Shown piece after piece: positions 50,840 through 62,109 of a stretch of 64,000 nt of DNA. The stretch lies in assembly GCA_958299035.1 (NCBI GenBank), contig CATQJL010000112.1, positions 52,752,463-52,816,462 of the forward strand. Direction: 5' to 3'. A program made the position numbers and the translations under genes. Numbering within the stretch: the stretch's first letter is position 1; every line of letters begins with the position of its first letter. The DNA is from Cylicocyclus nassatus. Lineage: Eukaryota > Nematoda > Chromadorea > Rhabditida > Strongylidae. The notes beneath the pieces were generated by a model. That model was given only the letters and a program-made list of their open reading frames with translations, did not search any database and was not told where the DNA came from.

Positions 50840-52650
50840 GCTGCTTAGGTATTGACAAAAACAGCGAGCAGCGAAGGCAGCGCTGCTCCGGCTGATCAGC
50901 GCTGCGATCGGCTGCTTTTTGAGTGCATGTTTAGTGCAGAAACCATCAAAAATAACTGCGCGAATGTCGAGTTTTATTATGTCAAAAAGAAGAGAATTAG
51001 CATATTATAATTTGGATATGGTCCATACTTTTATGAGAAGTTCTTCATTTTTCATTTTCAATCACTAAATTTACAATAGAAAGGTTCATACAAGCAAACT
51101 TAATAGAGCACTTCAAGTGTATTCATTCCATTCGACCCCTGATAAGGCAATTGCTGTCCCAGTAATTTGAAAGTGTCCCTAAGGCAATGACATGATTGAA
51201 GTCCACTGGAGGCCAAACTTTATCTGATGACGCTGTCAGCTTTTTGAATTATTGCCAATGTGTGTTCAGTATTAATTACTTCATTTCTCTTCAAGTTTCA
51301 TGGAGTATGTCCCTCCAGTGCGGCTCAATATTTCCCCATAACCTCTGAAACCCCAAATAAACTGTATTAGGTTGCATTCATGACTTGCTCACGCAATTTA
51401 AAGACGGACTATGTTTTTAGAAAGCTAGTTACAGCTTGAAAATTACTAAAAATATATAATTTCGAGCCAAAACAGCTGTTTGCAGCTCACAGCAGCTGAG
51501 ATACGCTCTGAAAAAGTGAGCGTAACTCAGCTGCAAATTTCGTTGCAGCGCTGATCAGCTTGAGCAGCGCTGCTCAAGAATGACTCGCTAGGTATGAACA
51601 CGACCTTCCGTGTTAGCTGCTGCAGCGGGAGGCAGCAGCGTCACTCCGCTGCAATCAATGCGCACAAATCGCATTGCTGCCACCGCGACGTATAGACACC
51701 CGACGCTGGGTATGTATGTATCAAGCCTAATGAAGTTCACAGCTCCTTGTAAATACGCCTGGGCCGATAGCAGCGATGAAGGCAATGTCGCACACATGCG
51801 AGCACATGCGCAACCGTCCGCGCAGCCAGCCCGGTAGGACCAAAGAGCTTGGCAATTCCGATACCGATAATGAACCGAATACTTTCTAGTTAGTATACAC
51901 AGAGGCAATTACGTACAAATTTTATTGACTGGTAAGAGTCAAACAACGATCAAATAGCTCTGTGAAGAAAGTAGTTCAGTACATTTGGACTCCTGTGATT
52001 GCAACATTTTATGTTTTAGATAGAATCTAGAAAAGGAAAAGAAGAAAGAAAAAAATGCGCCTATCCTAAAGATCATGCAGTAGGTAAAGCAGGGATTTGT
52101 AAATATTTTTTCTCCTTATTGATTGCGTATTCGTTCTTTCACAGACCAAAAAGAAAAATGAGTAAACCTTTCCATAGTCAATTAGGCTGCATCAAAACTA
52201 ACGTAGTGAACAGCCAGTCGACCGAAAGAGCGTATGGAAAAATCACTTAAAACTGAATTTTCTCGCGTCTCTTGGTTTCAGATATGTTGTCCAAAATGGT
52301 CATTATGACGGCTAACATAGAGACGATCAAAATACAGGATTATAATCTTTATTTGTAACTCGTTGAAAAGCGAATGATCTACATCGTTGGGAAGTCAGAA
52401 ATTATGATCTTCATATCAGCTTCCCCCCTTTTTCTCCAACTTTTTGCAAAGTCATCTACAGATGGGTGGAATAAGACAGTACATTGTTACATAAGCACAT
52501 AAGAAGCACATACTAACATCACTTGTATTCTCCACTATTTTATGTCAAAGAAATGATGAAGTCTTCGGCGCTTTTGGAGTGGAAACTTCTCCTACAAGCG
52601 TAGTGCCACCCTTCGAACAAGCCTATAATGCGATGCTCACTGACGACAAA
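50840..52650. other. No gene seen
   Basis: Two CAGCGCTGCTC/GAGCAGCGCTG-rich patches (50860-50930 and 51470-51590) form an inverted pair and probably mark an old fold-back element; the rest is AT-rich. Confidence 0.4.
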
Positions 52651-52655
52651 ACATG

Positions 52656-53075
52656 GTAGCTTAGAGATAATGCATTCAGTTAGCTATAGCCAAGGTAGAT
52701 ACAGTCATCTACCTTGGCTATAGCAAACCAACCAACTTGATCGGATTGTGATATCTGTGGCCCACAAATAGGTGCAACAAAGCTACTAAATCGACACAGA
52801 AGAGACCTGTAAGAGTATGGAGACTGACCACACTAAGCAAACATAAAAAGTGTCATACACCTAGTCCTTTCGTGGTAGCTTTGAGATAATGCATGGATAG
52901 CAGTCGTTTACCTTGACTATAGCAAACCAACCAACTTGATCGGATCGTGATATCGGTGGCCCACGAATAGGTGCAGCAAAATTACCAAATCGACAAAGAA
53001 GGGAGCTGTAAAAGTATAGAGACTGGTCACACTAAGCAAACATAAAAAGTGGCATAAACTTAGTCCTTTCGTATA
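52656..53075. repeat. ~200-bp tandem duplication
   Basis: TAGCAAACCAACCAACTTGA occurs at 52721 and 52920 (199 bp apart), and the flanks match on both sides (GGTAGCTT.GAGATAATGCAT, CACACTAAGCAAACATAAAA). About 90% identity. Confidence 0.8.
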
Positions 53076-53178
53076 ATCATGATTACAGAGATGCGAATAG
53101 TAAAAGAACGGCAAAGCATGAGCCTAAGCCATAGTCTCTGATTTGTGACGAAGGCGACACGGTCTCAAATGGTGTATA

Positions 53179-53400
53179 GGGCTTATCAAATTAGTCGTTT
53201 GCACCGGCATTTCCATCTTCGCGCTGGACTCTGCGTCTCTTCCGCAGAGCTGCTCTCTGAGCACTCTCTCAGGGCGAGCGTGGGAAAGGCGGAGCATCAA
53301 TCGATTGGAAGTGATTAGGGAGCATGTGCCGCAGAAGAGACGCCGAGCCCAGCGCGAAGATAGAGATGCTGGTGCAAACGACACTCAATCTGATAAGCCC
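53179..53400. mobile_element. TA-flanked palindromic MITE, copy 2 (222 bp)
   Basis: GGGCTTATCAAATTAGTCGT at the left, mirrored by CTGATAAGCCC at the right with TA on both sides. Relative of 41270-41515. Confidence 0.75.
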
Positions 53401-53409
53401 TATACCTCT

Positions 53410-54100
53410 ATTGATGAATTCAAAACGGGCAAGTCTCTCAGATCAGACTAAAAATGATTGGAGCGAGAACTTGGTCAGACATTCGAAATAAAAAATGCCT
53501 CAGTTAAAGGCTTTGTAAAACCGCTGACATCAACACTGAAGAAAAAATCGATAGCTGGAAAAAGAAGGTTTGAGGATGCAGTTCAAAAAAACTTGTAGTC
53601 ACGTTCATTGTGATAATCAGAAATTGAGGTCTTGTTTTTGAAAATTTCGTCAAAACAGCTGCCAGGATTATGCTACACAACCTCTAGTAAGCCTAAAAGA
53701 AGATGTAGACAAAAAGTTGAGGTTACTATGATTTCCAGTTGCCTTTGACAGTCACAACGGCAAAAAGCTGCAGCATTGTATTTCCCCGGTCCCTTTCCTA
53801 TTCTACGGCAGATGATCTCAGGCTGTATGAGCAAACGTTCATATAACAGAGAAACTTTTGAATTAAATGCAGGAATGCACTCAAATTTGCGCACTATCAC
53901 ATGAAAAAACGAAACATTCAAGCACCTGTGAGACGAAAAGCACTGAAGCGCATGAAGGCAGTGAATCGGCAAAACGGACCCTCCTGGAATTCTAGTAGAT
54001 TTAGGTGTAACCCCCCCCCCCCCTCCCCACCCCAAAGTAAACTGTAGCCAAACTCCCCCCCCCTGCCAGTTCATGAGCTAAATCTTGAAAAACGCGCTTC
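53410..54100. other. No gene seen; two long C tracts
   Basis: C runs at about 54010 (13 C) and 54055 (9 C). The 133-residue minus frame is partly poly-Gly encoded by these tracts. Confidence 0.4.
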
Positions 54101-54104
54101 ATAA

Positions 54105-54350
54105 CTCCACCATCCCCGCCCACTTCCACTGAGTGGGCGAGTAGTTTAGAAGCACGTCTTACAGTACATAGTTCTCGATGGCATATAGTGTTTGGGCTAC
54201 ATTATACTTGGGCGATCTACAATGTAAACCCACCGAAATCCGAGAAAGGTCCATTTTTGCCGATCCACTGCCTTCTTTCCTTACATTTCCCCCATCTCTC
54301 CTCACACGTTCCGGCTAGCTTATTAGCGCATTTAAAAAGTGCGAAACGTG
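54105..54350. repeat. Dispersed repeat (half of the 23.0-kb fold-back), copy 1
   Basis: CCCACTTCCACTGAGTGGGC, CTTGGGCGATCTACAAT and GCCGATCCACTGC are shared in order with 55595-55850. Confidence 0.7.
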
Positions 54351-54394
54351 TGTGAGGAGAAATTTTATGGAAAAAGATCAAAGGAATTTTGGTT

Positions 54395-54570
54395 GTCGAG
54401 GATTTTTGGGCGCTCTTGGGCGCTTCTGAGCGAAGTCAGAGGAACCCTCTTACTTCGCCGAGAGAAGCCCAAAAAGCATCCATAAAAGCCCTGAAAAGCC
54501 CAAAAGCGCCCGAAAAGCCCAAAGAAGCCGGAAAATGCCAAAAAAACCGAAGAAGCCCTAAAGAGCTGGA
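54395..54570. repeat. AAAAGCCC-rich simple-sequence tract
   Basis: Roughly 10 irregular repeats of [AG]AA[AG]AAGCC[CG]; the inverted complement AAAAAAGC/TTTTTGGGGC appears at 54700-54760. Confidence 0.6.
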
Positions 54571-55210
54571 ACGCAGAAACGGATTGTTGGTAGAATTCTG
54601 ACATTATTTTGAATATGCGGGTGAGAGAAAATGTAGCAGAAAACTCGGTTGAATTGAAACACATCCCTTAGCGTCAAAACGGAAGGGACGTTGCAGCTCT
54701 TACAGGCTTTTTGCGGATTTTTGGGGCTCTGGACTTTTTCGGTTTTTTTTGTGCTTTTTTCGGCGATTTATGACAGGTCCCTGACAGGTAACAGAGAATT
54801 AAATGCATTGAGCTAACTTCGCGAACGAGAAGAAAACTTTGTTTCGCGGAAATATAAGTAGAATATGGCACACTCTAACTAAGAAATAAATGAAAATATA
54901 CTACAGTGAGGACTAACCTTATTGAGTTGCGTAGCATAAATGTCGCTTTGAAAATAAATAAATTCCAAGTTGCATCTGTCTCGAACGATTCATTCATACA
55001 ACTTTGTGGCTCACTCCTCCATAAGAAGTAAGAGCCAACGCTGCGCGTTTAGTAAGCAACATGTTCACGGCTAAACATAAAAATGGACATAATCTTCAGT
55101 ATATATCTAAAGAAACAGCTATGCACTCACGTCTTGCGCAGCCATATGTACTGAAAATGTTCCTGTTCATGAAGTTATCCTTTTTAGAGCCATCTCTGTC
55201 AAGGAAGCTT

Positions 55211-55409
55211 ATATGATCTTGTCGATAGTATTCCCATATTGGTTAACGCGACTTTGAACCTTATCAAATAATTCGCTGTTCAACTCAGCGTATGAAGCAT
55301 TCACCACTTTTGAAGTTGAAAATTGGAGACAGTATACCGATAAAAACTGGAGAAATACCTCTTTTAGTGGATGTGACGGCCGTTCGAAAATAATTTGTCG
55401 CAAGCCTCC
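55211..55409 (-). CDS. Orphan terminal exon(s), unknown protein
   Basis: After the acceptor TTTTCGTTTCAG (minus strand) a frame opens with KHFGGLRQIIFERPSHPLKE and ends VVNASYAELNSELFDKVQSR + VNQYGNTIDKII and a stop. The middle, VFLQFLSVYC..., could be a 52-bp in-frame intron (GTATTT...TTCAAAAG) or coding. Composition and acceptor look genuine. I recognise no family and find no upstream exon. Confidence 0.35.
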
Positions 55410-55594
55410 GAAATGTTTCTGAAACGAAAACTATAAGCGAGGCTGTAAAAGAAACTGATCATAATGCACAGAGAAAGAAGAAAGGGAAGGTGAAAATATG
55501 CATCTATAGTTTAAGAGCATGAAACTTTGGTGATGGCCGGGTATAGGAAGGAACGTCGAGAAGAAGATGTGAACGTAGCGTTGATGATGATTCA

Positions 55595-55850
55595 CGTCGC
55601 GCCCACTTCCACTGAGTAGGCGAGTAGTTTTGAAGCATGTGTTTCAGTACTTAGTATCGATGGCATGTAGGGTTTGGGTTACACTGTACTTGGGCGATCT
55701 ACAATTTGAACCCACAAAAATCCGAGTAAGGTCCATTTTGCCGATCCACTGCATTCTCTCCTTACATTTCCCTCATCTCTCCTCGCACGTTCGGCGCTGG
55801 CTGATTAGCGTTTTCAAGAGGGTACGAAACGTGTGTGAGGAAAAATGAGA
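55595..55850. repeat. Dispersed repeat, copy 2
   Basis: About 85% identical to 54105-54350 over its whole length, same orientation. Confidence 0.7.
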
Positions 55851-55859
55851 GTCGTGGCC

Positions 55860-56735
55860 GTATGCTTGACTTTTCCGAAGGAAAAATTTGTAGAGAAGAA
55901 AATTTAAGAGCTAGTTAATTTGATGGTTTTACTTCTTTAATATAACACTTCGCAATCAGGACGAATCAGCAGTAGAACGTCGCCTCGTAAAAAGTATTTG
56001 GAGCATGCGTGAGGTTTTCTAGAATTTTTGCTTTTACGTCAGAATGTATGGCTTTTCAAAAACATGTAACTCAATATCTTTTGATTGTTGATGTCTTGAT
56101 TAGAGAATATTTGGATTTGGAACTTAAAATGGAGAAAAACAAAAATAACAGAGTTGAACAGTGGGAAAAACACTGGAGCGAGTTAATCTGTCGATCTGTC
56201 GTTTACTGACGGTAGCCTTTGACTGAAGCTACAAACAGGGAAGTACATAGAGTTTATCGTAGAGATGTCATAAATTATAGATATAAATTTTACTGTCATA
56301 AAAACGGTAGAAGATAGGTAGCAATAGGTACAATAGAAGCAATAGATGGCATGTGAAAAATTATTGCAAGTCTTTGCGTGAATAAAGCAGCTGTGAGAGG
56401 TAATCTTACTATGGCTCCTTTTCTGCAGCAACTACTGAATGAATTCCTTTTTGCTGAATGCAAAATATTTACAGATATGAAAGAACGCAGCAATCTTTTA
56501 AAGCCATGGCAGGTGTCTATTTGAAATCGCTTTTATCCGATTCATCATTCCATCCCTTTTCCAAATGATAAGTCAGCATTGCCTCGTTTTGCTTCAAAGC
56601 GAATGAAATGGGTGAAGTGGATAGAGTGAACAATTAAAGCGCGAGTTAAGGAAACGTTGTGTCATTCACGAAGGCCCATTTCGATCGTAAAAGCTTGTCA
56701 CTTTGCTTTAAAAGTGTTACCACATAAGTAAATAT
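55860..56735. other. No gene assigned
   Basis: A 66-residue Lys/Glu-rich plus frame at 56009-56209 (LKMEKNKNNRVEQWEKHWSE) is the only long frame; it has no recognised domain. This is where the helicase half of Helitron B would be expected, but no helicase motif is visible. Confidence 0.35.
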
Positions 56736-56738
56736 TAC

Positions 56739-57206
56739 TCAGCTGAGAACCGTTCTGATCACCACATTTTTCACTCTGAGACATTCGTACATTTCTCTAC
56801 CTTTTCGCTCATGAAACGTGTAATCAGTGTCCGCCAACATTGGCCGATCGCGAGAAGGCGGAGTCACTGTGACGGATAAATCGTAACGCAGAACTTGTAG
56901 CCTATCGTGTAAGTCGAAATAGGCGAGCGCTTCAGCATCAGCTACTGAGGATCCCCTATAGATGAAATCTTCAGCCATCTCACTTTTGAAGCGATCATAT
57001 AAGTGTTTTGGATTTAATACATTACAGAAAGCCAGCATATAGGTGAACAATGCCCTTAGTTCTGCAGGCATCTGGAAATGAGCGGCTTCTTCTAAGCATT
57101 CCTCATAATGAGAATCGTCATGCAGCAGACCCAAAGAACGCGCTGCGTCTAAAAATGTTGGATGAATATGGCCTTCTACTGTGCGGAGATCCTCGAAAGA
57201 ATGCAT
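56739..57206 (-). pseudogene. Helitron B, region after Rep, distal part
   Basis: HSFEDLRTVEGHIHPTFLDA, ARSLGLLHDD and LRALFTYMLAFCNVLNPKHL match the conserved 'SFE.LRTV.G....TF..AA..LGLL.DD..W..CL.EA...P..LR.LFA..L.FC' block that links Rep and helicase in Helitron proteins. It then runs into DYTFHERKGREMY without a Walker A motif. The frame stops at 56739. Confidence 0.7.
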
Positions 57207-57212
57207 ATTCTT

Positions 57213-57741
57213 TCAATGAAGTAATATAATACGCAACGCAAATCTCTCTGGATCAGTGGGAGTGACCATGTACATTCGTCCAATCTGCCGATTACCCCTC
57301 TTTCTTCTTTTCCACTTCCTTTCCTTTGCAAACGTAAAATGCTCTGGCAGCTGATGACAGTAGAGTGTTCGAACATCCAATCCAGCCATTTCAACATTTT
57401 CCTTTTCCATCTGATCGTACTCATCATTCAGCTTAAACCATGCTGTTAACATAGAATCTCTTGCTGCATCCGCATGGCTGCCTCGCGTTCTTCACCTAAC
57501 CGAAACGTGACCGTCTGGAAGTCAGGGAGATGTACAGCTAGACGACAAACTGCCGTGGATTTGTATTGACATTCAAACAAAAAGATGTGATGTAGTGCTT
57601 CCGGTGAGCACATGTACCGCGCATCGAGATGAGCTCTGATCTCGTCAATTTGCTGCGTGTGATCCTGCTGCAACAGGCGCAAAGAAGCACGATCTGGTCC
57701 CTTCTATACGTATTTATATAAGTATTTGACTGCTCGTACAT
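57213..57741 (-). pseudogene. Helitron B, region after Rep, proximal part (frameshifted)
   Basis: Three overlapping frames carry consecutive family blocks. RLLQQDHTQQIDEIRAHLDA with RYMCSPEALHHIFLFE corresponds to 'DEI..YIDARYVCAPEA.W.L..F'; LAVHLPDFQTVTF to 'LPVHLPD.Q.V.F'. After an indel at about 57450, LTAWFKLNDEYD corresponds to 'LTAWF.LN', and RQIGRMYMVTPTDPERFALR to 'IGRMY.VSP.D.ERFYLR'. Each block is well preserved, so the frameshifts are few and probably recent. Confidence 0.75.
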
Positions 57742-59272
57742 AGCCGCACATCTCTAGGTTTATATGTGCGTTGAGAAGAAGGAAGAGGTAGCTGTTATAT
57801 GGCACAACATGCCTATTGTCAAAAGTCTTGCCATCAATCGTTATAGCACGGCCGTCGTTAGGCCTTCTGTATTTGGGGTAGCCATCTACTTCAAGGTCCG
57901 TCGTTTCTCTGTAGTCTTTAGGGAAACGCTTCGAACATTCTCCATTCATCACGCATGGAGCCGTCGGATTTGTTGCACCACACTGACGATGGATCATGTT
58001 CCGAGCGACTATGCTGAGAAGACGTGGGTTCTCGGAGGCATTTGGATGATACGCTTGTACAGCTGCGTCAACTGTTGCGGGGCTTCTTGGTTTCGAATTT
58101 GCAGTCATTATCAAAAGCATATGGCAATGAGGAAGGCCTCGTTTTTGCCATTCAATAATCCCAACATAAGCTGCGACGCATCCCAAGATGTTTTTCCTGA
58201 AAAGATGCTTTTGCAAAACTTCAAGCTTGCAGTTGAACACGCGACTAACCAAGTCCGGCCGATCGGATGCAGATTGGTCTGGATATAAGTTTTTGCTAAT
58301 TTCCTTCCATTTGGGATTGCAGGTAAAAGTTAGGAAGTAATCAGGCTTTCCGTATTTTGCAACAATAGCCATAGCGTCTTGATGAGACTGGTGCATAGCA
58401 CGAGGACTCCCACGATACGAAGATGGTAAGATTATACGTTGTCCAGGAGGTCCATCTGCGTTATCAGTCGCCGAGTGATCTGTCAGTCCTTTATAACTAT
58501 CGATGCGTAGCTCTTTCTGGTGGGTACGAGCATAATTTAATCCATTTTGTTCGATTTTTACGTACGCGTCAACCACAAACTGCTGCATGAGTTTTCCAGC
58601 ATGATGTAGTGGGCTGAAAGAACTACGTACAGCAAGCAGATTGGAATAGAATTCGCATTGTGTGAATCGTGTGCGAATTCGACTACTTGGATTCTTTTTG
58701 AGATTGATATGCCACCCTTGTCCTCCTCCGGGAAAGAGCAGAGGGTAGGTCAGAGGATCGCAGCAAGCATCGATGTCGCGAATCTTTTGCAAACCAAGTC
58801 TTTTATGGTGGATAGCAAGGGAACGGCTTGCTGGAACATCATTGTCCTCTCCTACGTAGACAACGGCAATTTCGTTAGCAGCGAGAACGTTGTAACGACG
58901 ACGATCTACATTCCGGCCGTCATCAAAAACCATTCGAATTGTTGGTACTTCTCTTCCTTCCGCTAAGGCGCAACGCTCTTCCTCTGCAGCGACATCTCCC
59001 ATCATCTTGAGTGAAGCCGCGTAAATACTGTTGGAATGCAACCATAACGTTAGTTGCTGCATTATAGTGCTATCACACTCTGCATTCAGCGGATTTCCGC
59101 TTCTTTCGGCAGCGACGGCATCGGTGTCCAGTATGTACACCTGTCCAAATTGTGGACGAATACCTTGCTGTGGTTTAATTGGGCCTACAAAGTGGTAGAC
59201 TTGACCGTGAATTCTGTAACAATACGGTCCAAAACCACGCGGCGTGTCCACATGAGCGCCCATTGAAGTCAT
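57704..59272 (-). pseudogene. Helitron B Rep: Helitron-like N domain and HUH endonuclease
   Basis: A 522-residue frame, the longest in the window. Residues ~10-30 (RGFGPYCYRIHGQVYHFVG) and ~40-50 (FGQVYILDTD) are the start of the Helitron-like N domain; DPLTYPLLFPGGGQGW is near residue 167. GSPRAMHQSHQDAMAIVAKY and GKPDYFLTFTCNPKW open Rep; EWQKRGLPHCHMLLI is the HUH motif with both His; MIHRQCG...PCVMNGECSKRFPKDY follows. NAHINLEMCGYVRAVKYLYK + YV is the Y2 segment with its tyrosines. All catalytic residues are present and the Rep core is uninterrupted. It nicks and joins single strands in rolling-circle-like transposition. The frame ends at 57704 through a frameshift right after the tyrosine motif. 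Confidence 0.85.
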
Positions 59273-59273
59273 G

Positions 59274-59579
59274 GCAAGCGCGCTATTGAATGAGCGAATG
59301 TGATCCGGAAATTTTTACAGAGTCTGCTGGAGCCAGTGTAAAATGACCGGAAGAGCTCCGGAAAGTCAGAAAACAAATCCAAAGAAATATTCCCATAATT
59401 ACAACAAACATTCCGTTGTCATTTTTAGCTTCGTAGGGAAAGAATAGGGCTCCACAATGAGCGCACGTGATGTTTAGAGGCCCCAGATAGTTCTCTTCTG
59501 TGTCACTCATAGTCAGAGCTACACCCAAAACAGAAGGCAATCTTCGCTGGCACTCGGCAGAATTTTGAATAGGACCCAT
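59274..59579 (-). pseudogene. Helitron B Cys-rich region (frameshifted exon)
   Basis: After the acceptor AAATTGCAG, MGPIQNSAECQRRL and NITCAHCGALFFPYEAKN show the C-x2-C-G-A motif. A one-base slip at about 59400 moves to the frame reading NVCCNYGNISLDLFSDFPEL + FRSFYTG, the second Cys pair and the 'P.LF...' helix. A further slip at about 59275 leads into the 522-residue frame. Confidence 0.65.
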
Positions 59580-59633
59580 CTGCAATTTAACTTATATCTT
59601 GCAAGTGCAGATCTATCATTTTTATTGATCTAC

Positions 59634-60838
59634 CTGAATGACGCTTCCTCCCTCACTACACTCTCGTTCTCGTTTGGATACGGTAGTTGAAGGTGATTCT
59701 GCTCAAAAAATACTTATAACCAAAATACCACTTTAAATGTAATACCGTTGCATGTGACAATTCTTGTCTTTCCGACGAAGCCAGTCTTCTTGTTCTCGCC
59801 CTCTTTGCTGCACTTGCAAGACGTTCTCCTTTTTCCTTCTCATTCTCAGCTGATCTTTTCAATCTAGACCTTTCTGCCGAAGATGCAAGTCGCAGTTCTT
59901 GTTCATGTTTCGTTTCATTGTATCTTCTTAGAGCTGCTCGACTCGCATCAGTTGCAAGACGGGATCGAAGTTCAACATCGCCTTCTCCACGTTTTCGATG
60001 GCTTGCACACTCAAAATTGTCACATTGCTGTGTTTCTCTACTATACTCTTCTGTGCAAATCGCCACTTCGTGTGTGCCCAGCTCTTTATCGTCTGATACT
60101 ACTATTTGTTTTCTGGTTTGCACATCCAAATCGAGCTAAATCATAATAAATTGTCTATAGCTGATTCAAGCAACTAAGTGTAAGCTGACCACTGAATCTT
60201 CTTCATTCAAAAAAGCTTCGCTAAGAGATTCGGTGTACTGCGGAAGAGCTAATTGATGATTTTCCTACATCAAAAATTATAGAATTGAACAAATTTTTTG
60301 GAACTGTTTCCTTACCGATGTTTCAGAATCATACCCGCGAGAAGTACTCGGACATTGATTGCACGCAAAATCTTCGTTTCGTTTTTGAGGCACACCTTTA
60401 ACGCGGGAAGCCTCCACAATTCCATTGCCTTTCAAATTGTCACTTGCAGATATGGATGTAGATGCATCTGTGTCACCCACTGGTAGGGAGTTTTGTGGAC
60501 TTCCACCCTCCGCTGCCCTCTTCCTTTTTGTTTTAGCCCTCTCTGCAACTCGCTGAAGGCGGATTGACTTTTCCTCTTCAGATTCGGTTGATCTTCTCAC
60601 TCTAGCTCTCATGGCTAGCTTTGAAAGTCGAAGCTTGCGCTCTTCTTCAGTCTCGTTTGCTCTCCTGTTTGCTGAGCGCTTTGCAACCGCTGTTAGAAGT
60701 AGTCGGCCTTTATCAACATTGTTATAAGGGGTTCCAGAAGCTGCTCGCTCAGAAAAATCGTAACTTGCTATTTCTGCACCCGTGGTTGATGTACGCGTCT
60801 CTAGGTGTTCTGCGTCTGAGTTTTTCCGCTGAATCTAC
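59634..60838 (-). pseudogene. Helitron B N-terminal exons with Arg/Glu (ETEEERK...RRA) repeats
   Basis: Exons 60316-60838, 60190-60264, 59746-60135 and 59634-59698 join in phase 0 at the first three junctions. The outer ones read RRANETEEERKLRLSKLAMR, RRSTESEEEKSIRLQRVAER and RSAENEKEKGERLASAAKRA, a ~23-residue repeat (ETxxExxxRLxxxAxRxRxRR) common at the N-terminus of Helitron and other TE proteins and predicted to be helical and basic. The introns are 47-54 bp. The donor at 60189 (GTCAGC) is weak, and the junction 59634 to 59579 is one base out of phase. The initiator Met and upstream part were not identified. Confidence 0.6.
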
Positions 60839-60849
60839 CTGCTAAGTTC

Positions 60850-61465
60850 GATGCAAGCCAAAAGAATTAGTGTGGTCTTTGCAAATCCACATGAAAGTTT
60901 CTCATTGATTTCGAAACATTTACCATTATATTATATTAATAATCTTAATATTAATATTAAGATTTATTTTATTCTCACCCTCACAGGCATGAATAGTTTC
61001 TGCTAAGTCTTGTTCGAAATCTGGTGCTGCACTTTCAACTCCACTTGGGAGATGGTGCAAGTTCATCTGAAGCAGTGCGCGATAACATATGCAGTATCGG
61101 CAAGAGTGATTAAGAGTAATAGCAAGAGCAAAATGTGTTTTTATGAAACATTCAGTGCGAAATCTGATTAGCTACCGCTTGTCCGAACGCTCATTCTCGT
61201 GCTTAACCTCGGATCAGCTGCTGCGTGAATAGTTTGGGACCTACTTCATCTAGATAACGGAAAGGCATTCCGTTGTCTAGAAGTCCATATACGTATATGC
61301 AACATGACTCTTATTCTCATCATTGCTTGAATTACGGACTATCTAGATTTACTGATGCTAGACTCAACCAACAGCCTGTTTCACGCGGTTTTGCACAATT
61401 CTAGAATTTTTCTTAAGAATATGCTTCGTATATTGAAGTTTGCTAGAATTTTTAGAAAATGATGA
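60850..61465. other. No gene seen
   Basis: Upstream of the Helitron B coding region; includes an alternating TTAATATTAA-type patch at 60930-60970. Confidence 0.4.
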
Positions 61466-61472
61466 GCGGAAC

Positions 61473-61950
61473 GTGTTTCTTCATGTACTAATGCTGGAAG
61501 TCAAACAAAATACGGTCCAGACTGTTTTCGCAAATGATTTTTGAAGCTTTGTAAGGGCATATGCGTTTATGGATGTTTACGCATTTGAACGTGCGTATGC
61601 AACCGTCAAGCGAACGTTAGCAAAGTCAGGAGTGAAAAGCGCGCCCTCATCTACTAATGCTAAATTCGGTCGAAAAGGTTCGTGATTATTTTGTTTTTGA
61701 CAATCTAAAGATTTAGGTACACATGCATCCTATACAGATGTTTCAAATTCCAAAAGTTTATGAGTGAAATCACAGACGCTTTTCTCATCTAATAATGCTG
61801 GAAGTCAATCATCATACTATTCCTGACTGTTTTCGCAAATGATTTTTGAAGCTTTGTAAGTACATATGCCCTTATGGATGTTTACCATTTGAAAGTGCAT
61901 ACGCAGCCTTCAAGCGAACGTTAGCAAAGTCAAGAATAAAGAACTTGTGT
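61473..61950. repeat. Diverged direct duplication, ~310-bp offset
   Basis: GACTGTTTTCGCAAATGATT + TTTGAAGCTTTGTAAG occurs at about 61521 and 61829, and TCAAGCGAACGTTAGCAAAG at about 61608 and 61911. The 94-residue frame at 61846 runs across one copy and is not a convincing gene. Confidence 0.75.
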
Positions 61951-62109
61951 CTCCACATCATCTTCAAAATTGCAGACATAGCTCTTCCACTTTTATTTAT
62001 CACATTAATGCTGGGTAACGATAATGACAATTCTGACCACCCAAGCTTTTTGAAGGTTGCACACTCTCATCATGGCTGGAATTTTCTGACATTTGCGTGG
62101 CTGAACAGT

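Larger units (their letters stand above)
56739..60840 (-). mobile_element. Decayed autonomous Helitron B (Rep part, with introns, no helicase)
   Basis: Minus-strand Helitron gene running 60.84 to 56.74 kb: Arg/Glu repeat N-terminus, Cys-rich region, Helitron-like N, HUH Rep, Y2 and the post-Rep region. The first part is split by short introns (51, 54 and 47 bp, with another of 54 bp), all of nematode type. Later pieces are broken by single-base frameshifts at about 59.4, 59.27, 57.7, 57.45 and 57.2 kb. The Pif1-like helicase that normally follows is absent. Terminal TC/CTRR ends were not located. Confidence 0.75.

Noticed and set aside
57764..58288. 174-residue plus-strand frame opposite Helitron B
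   Set aside because: It is the antisense shadow of the Rep coding sequence.
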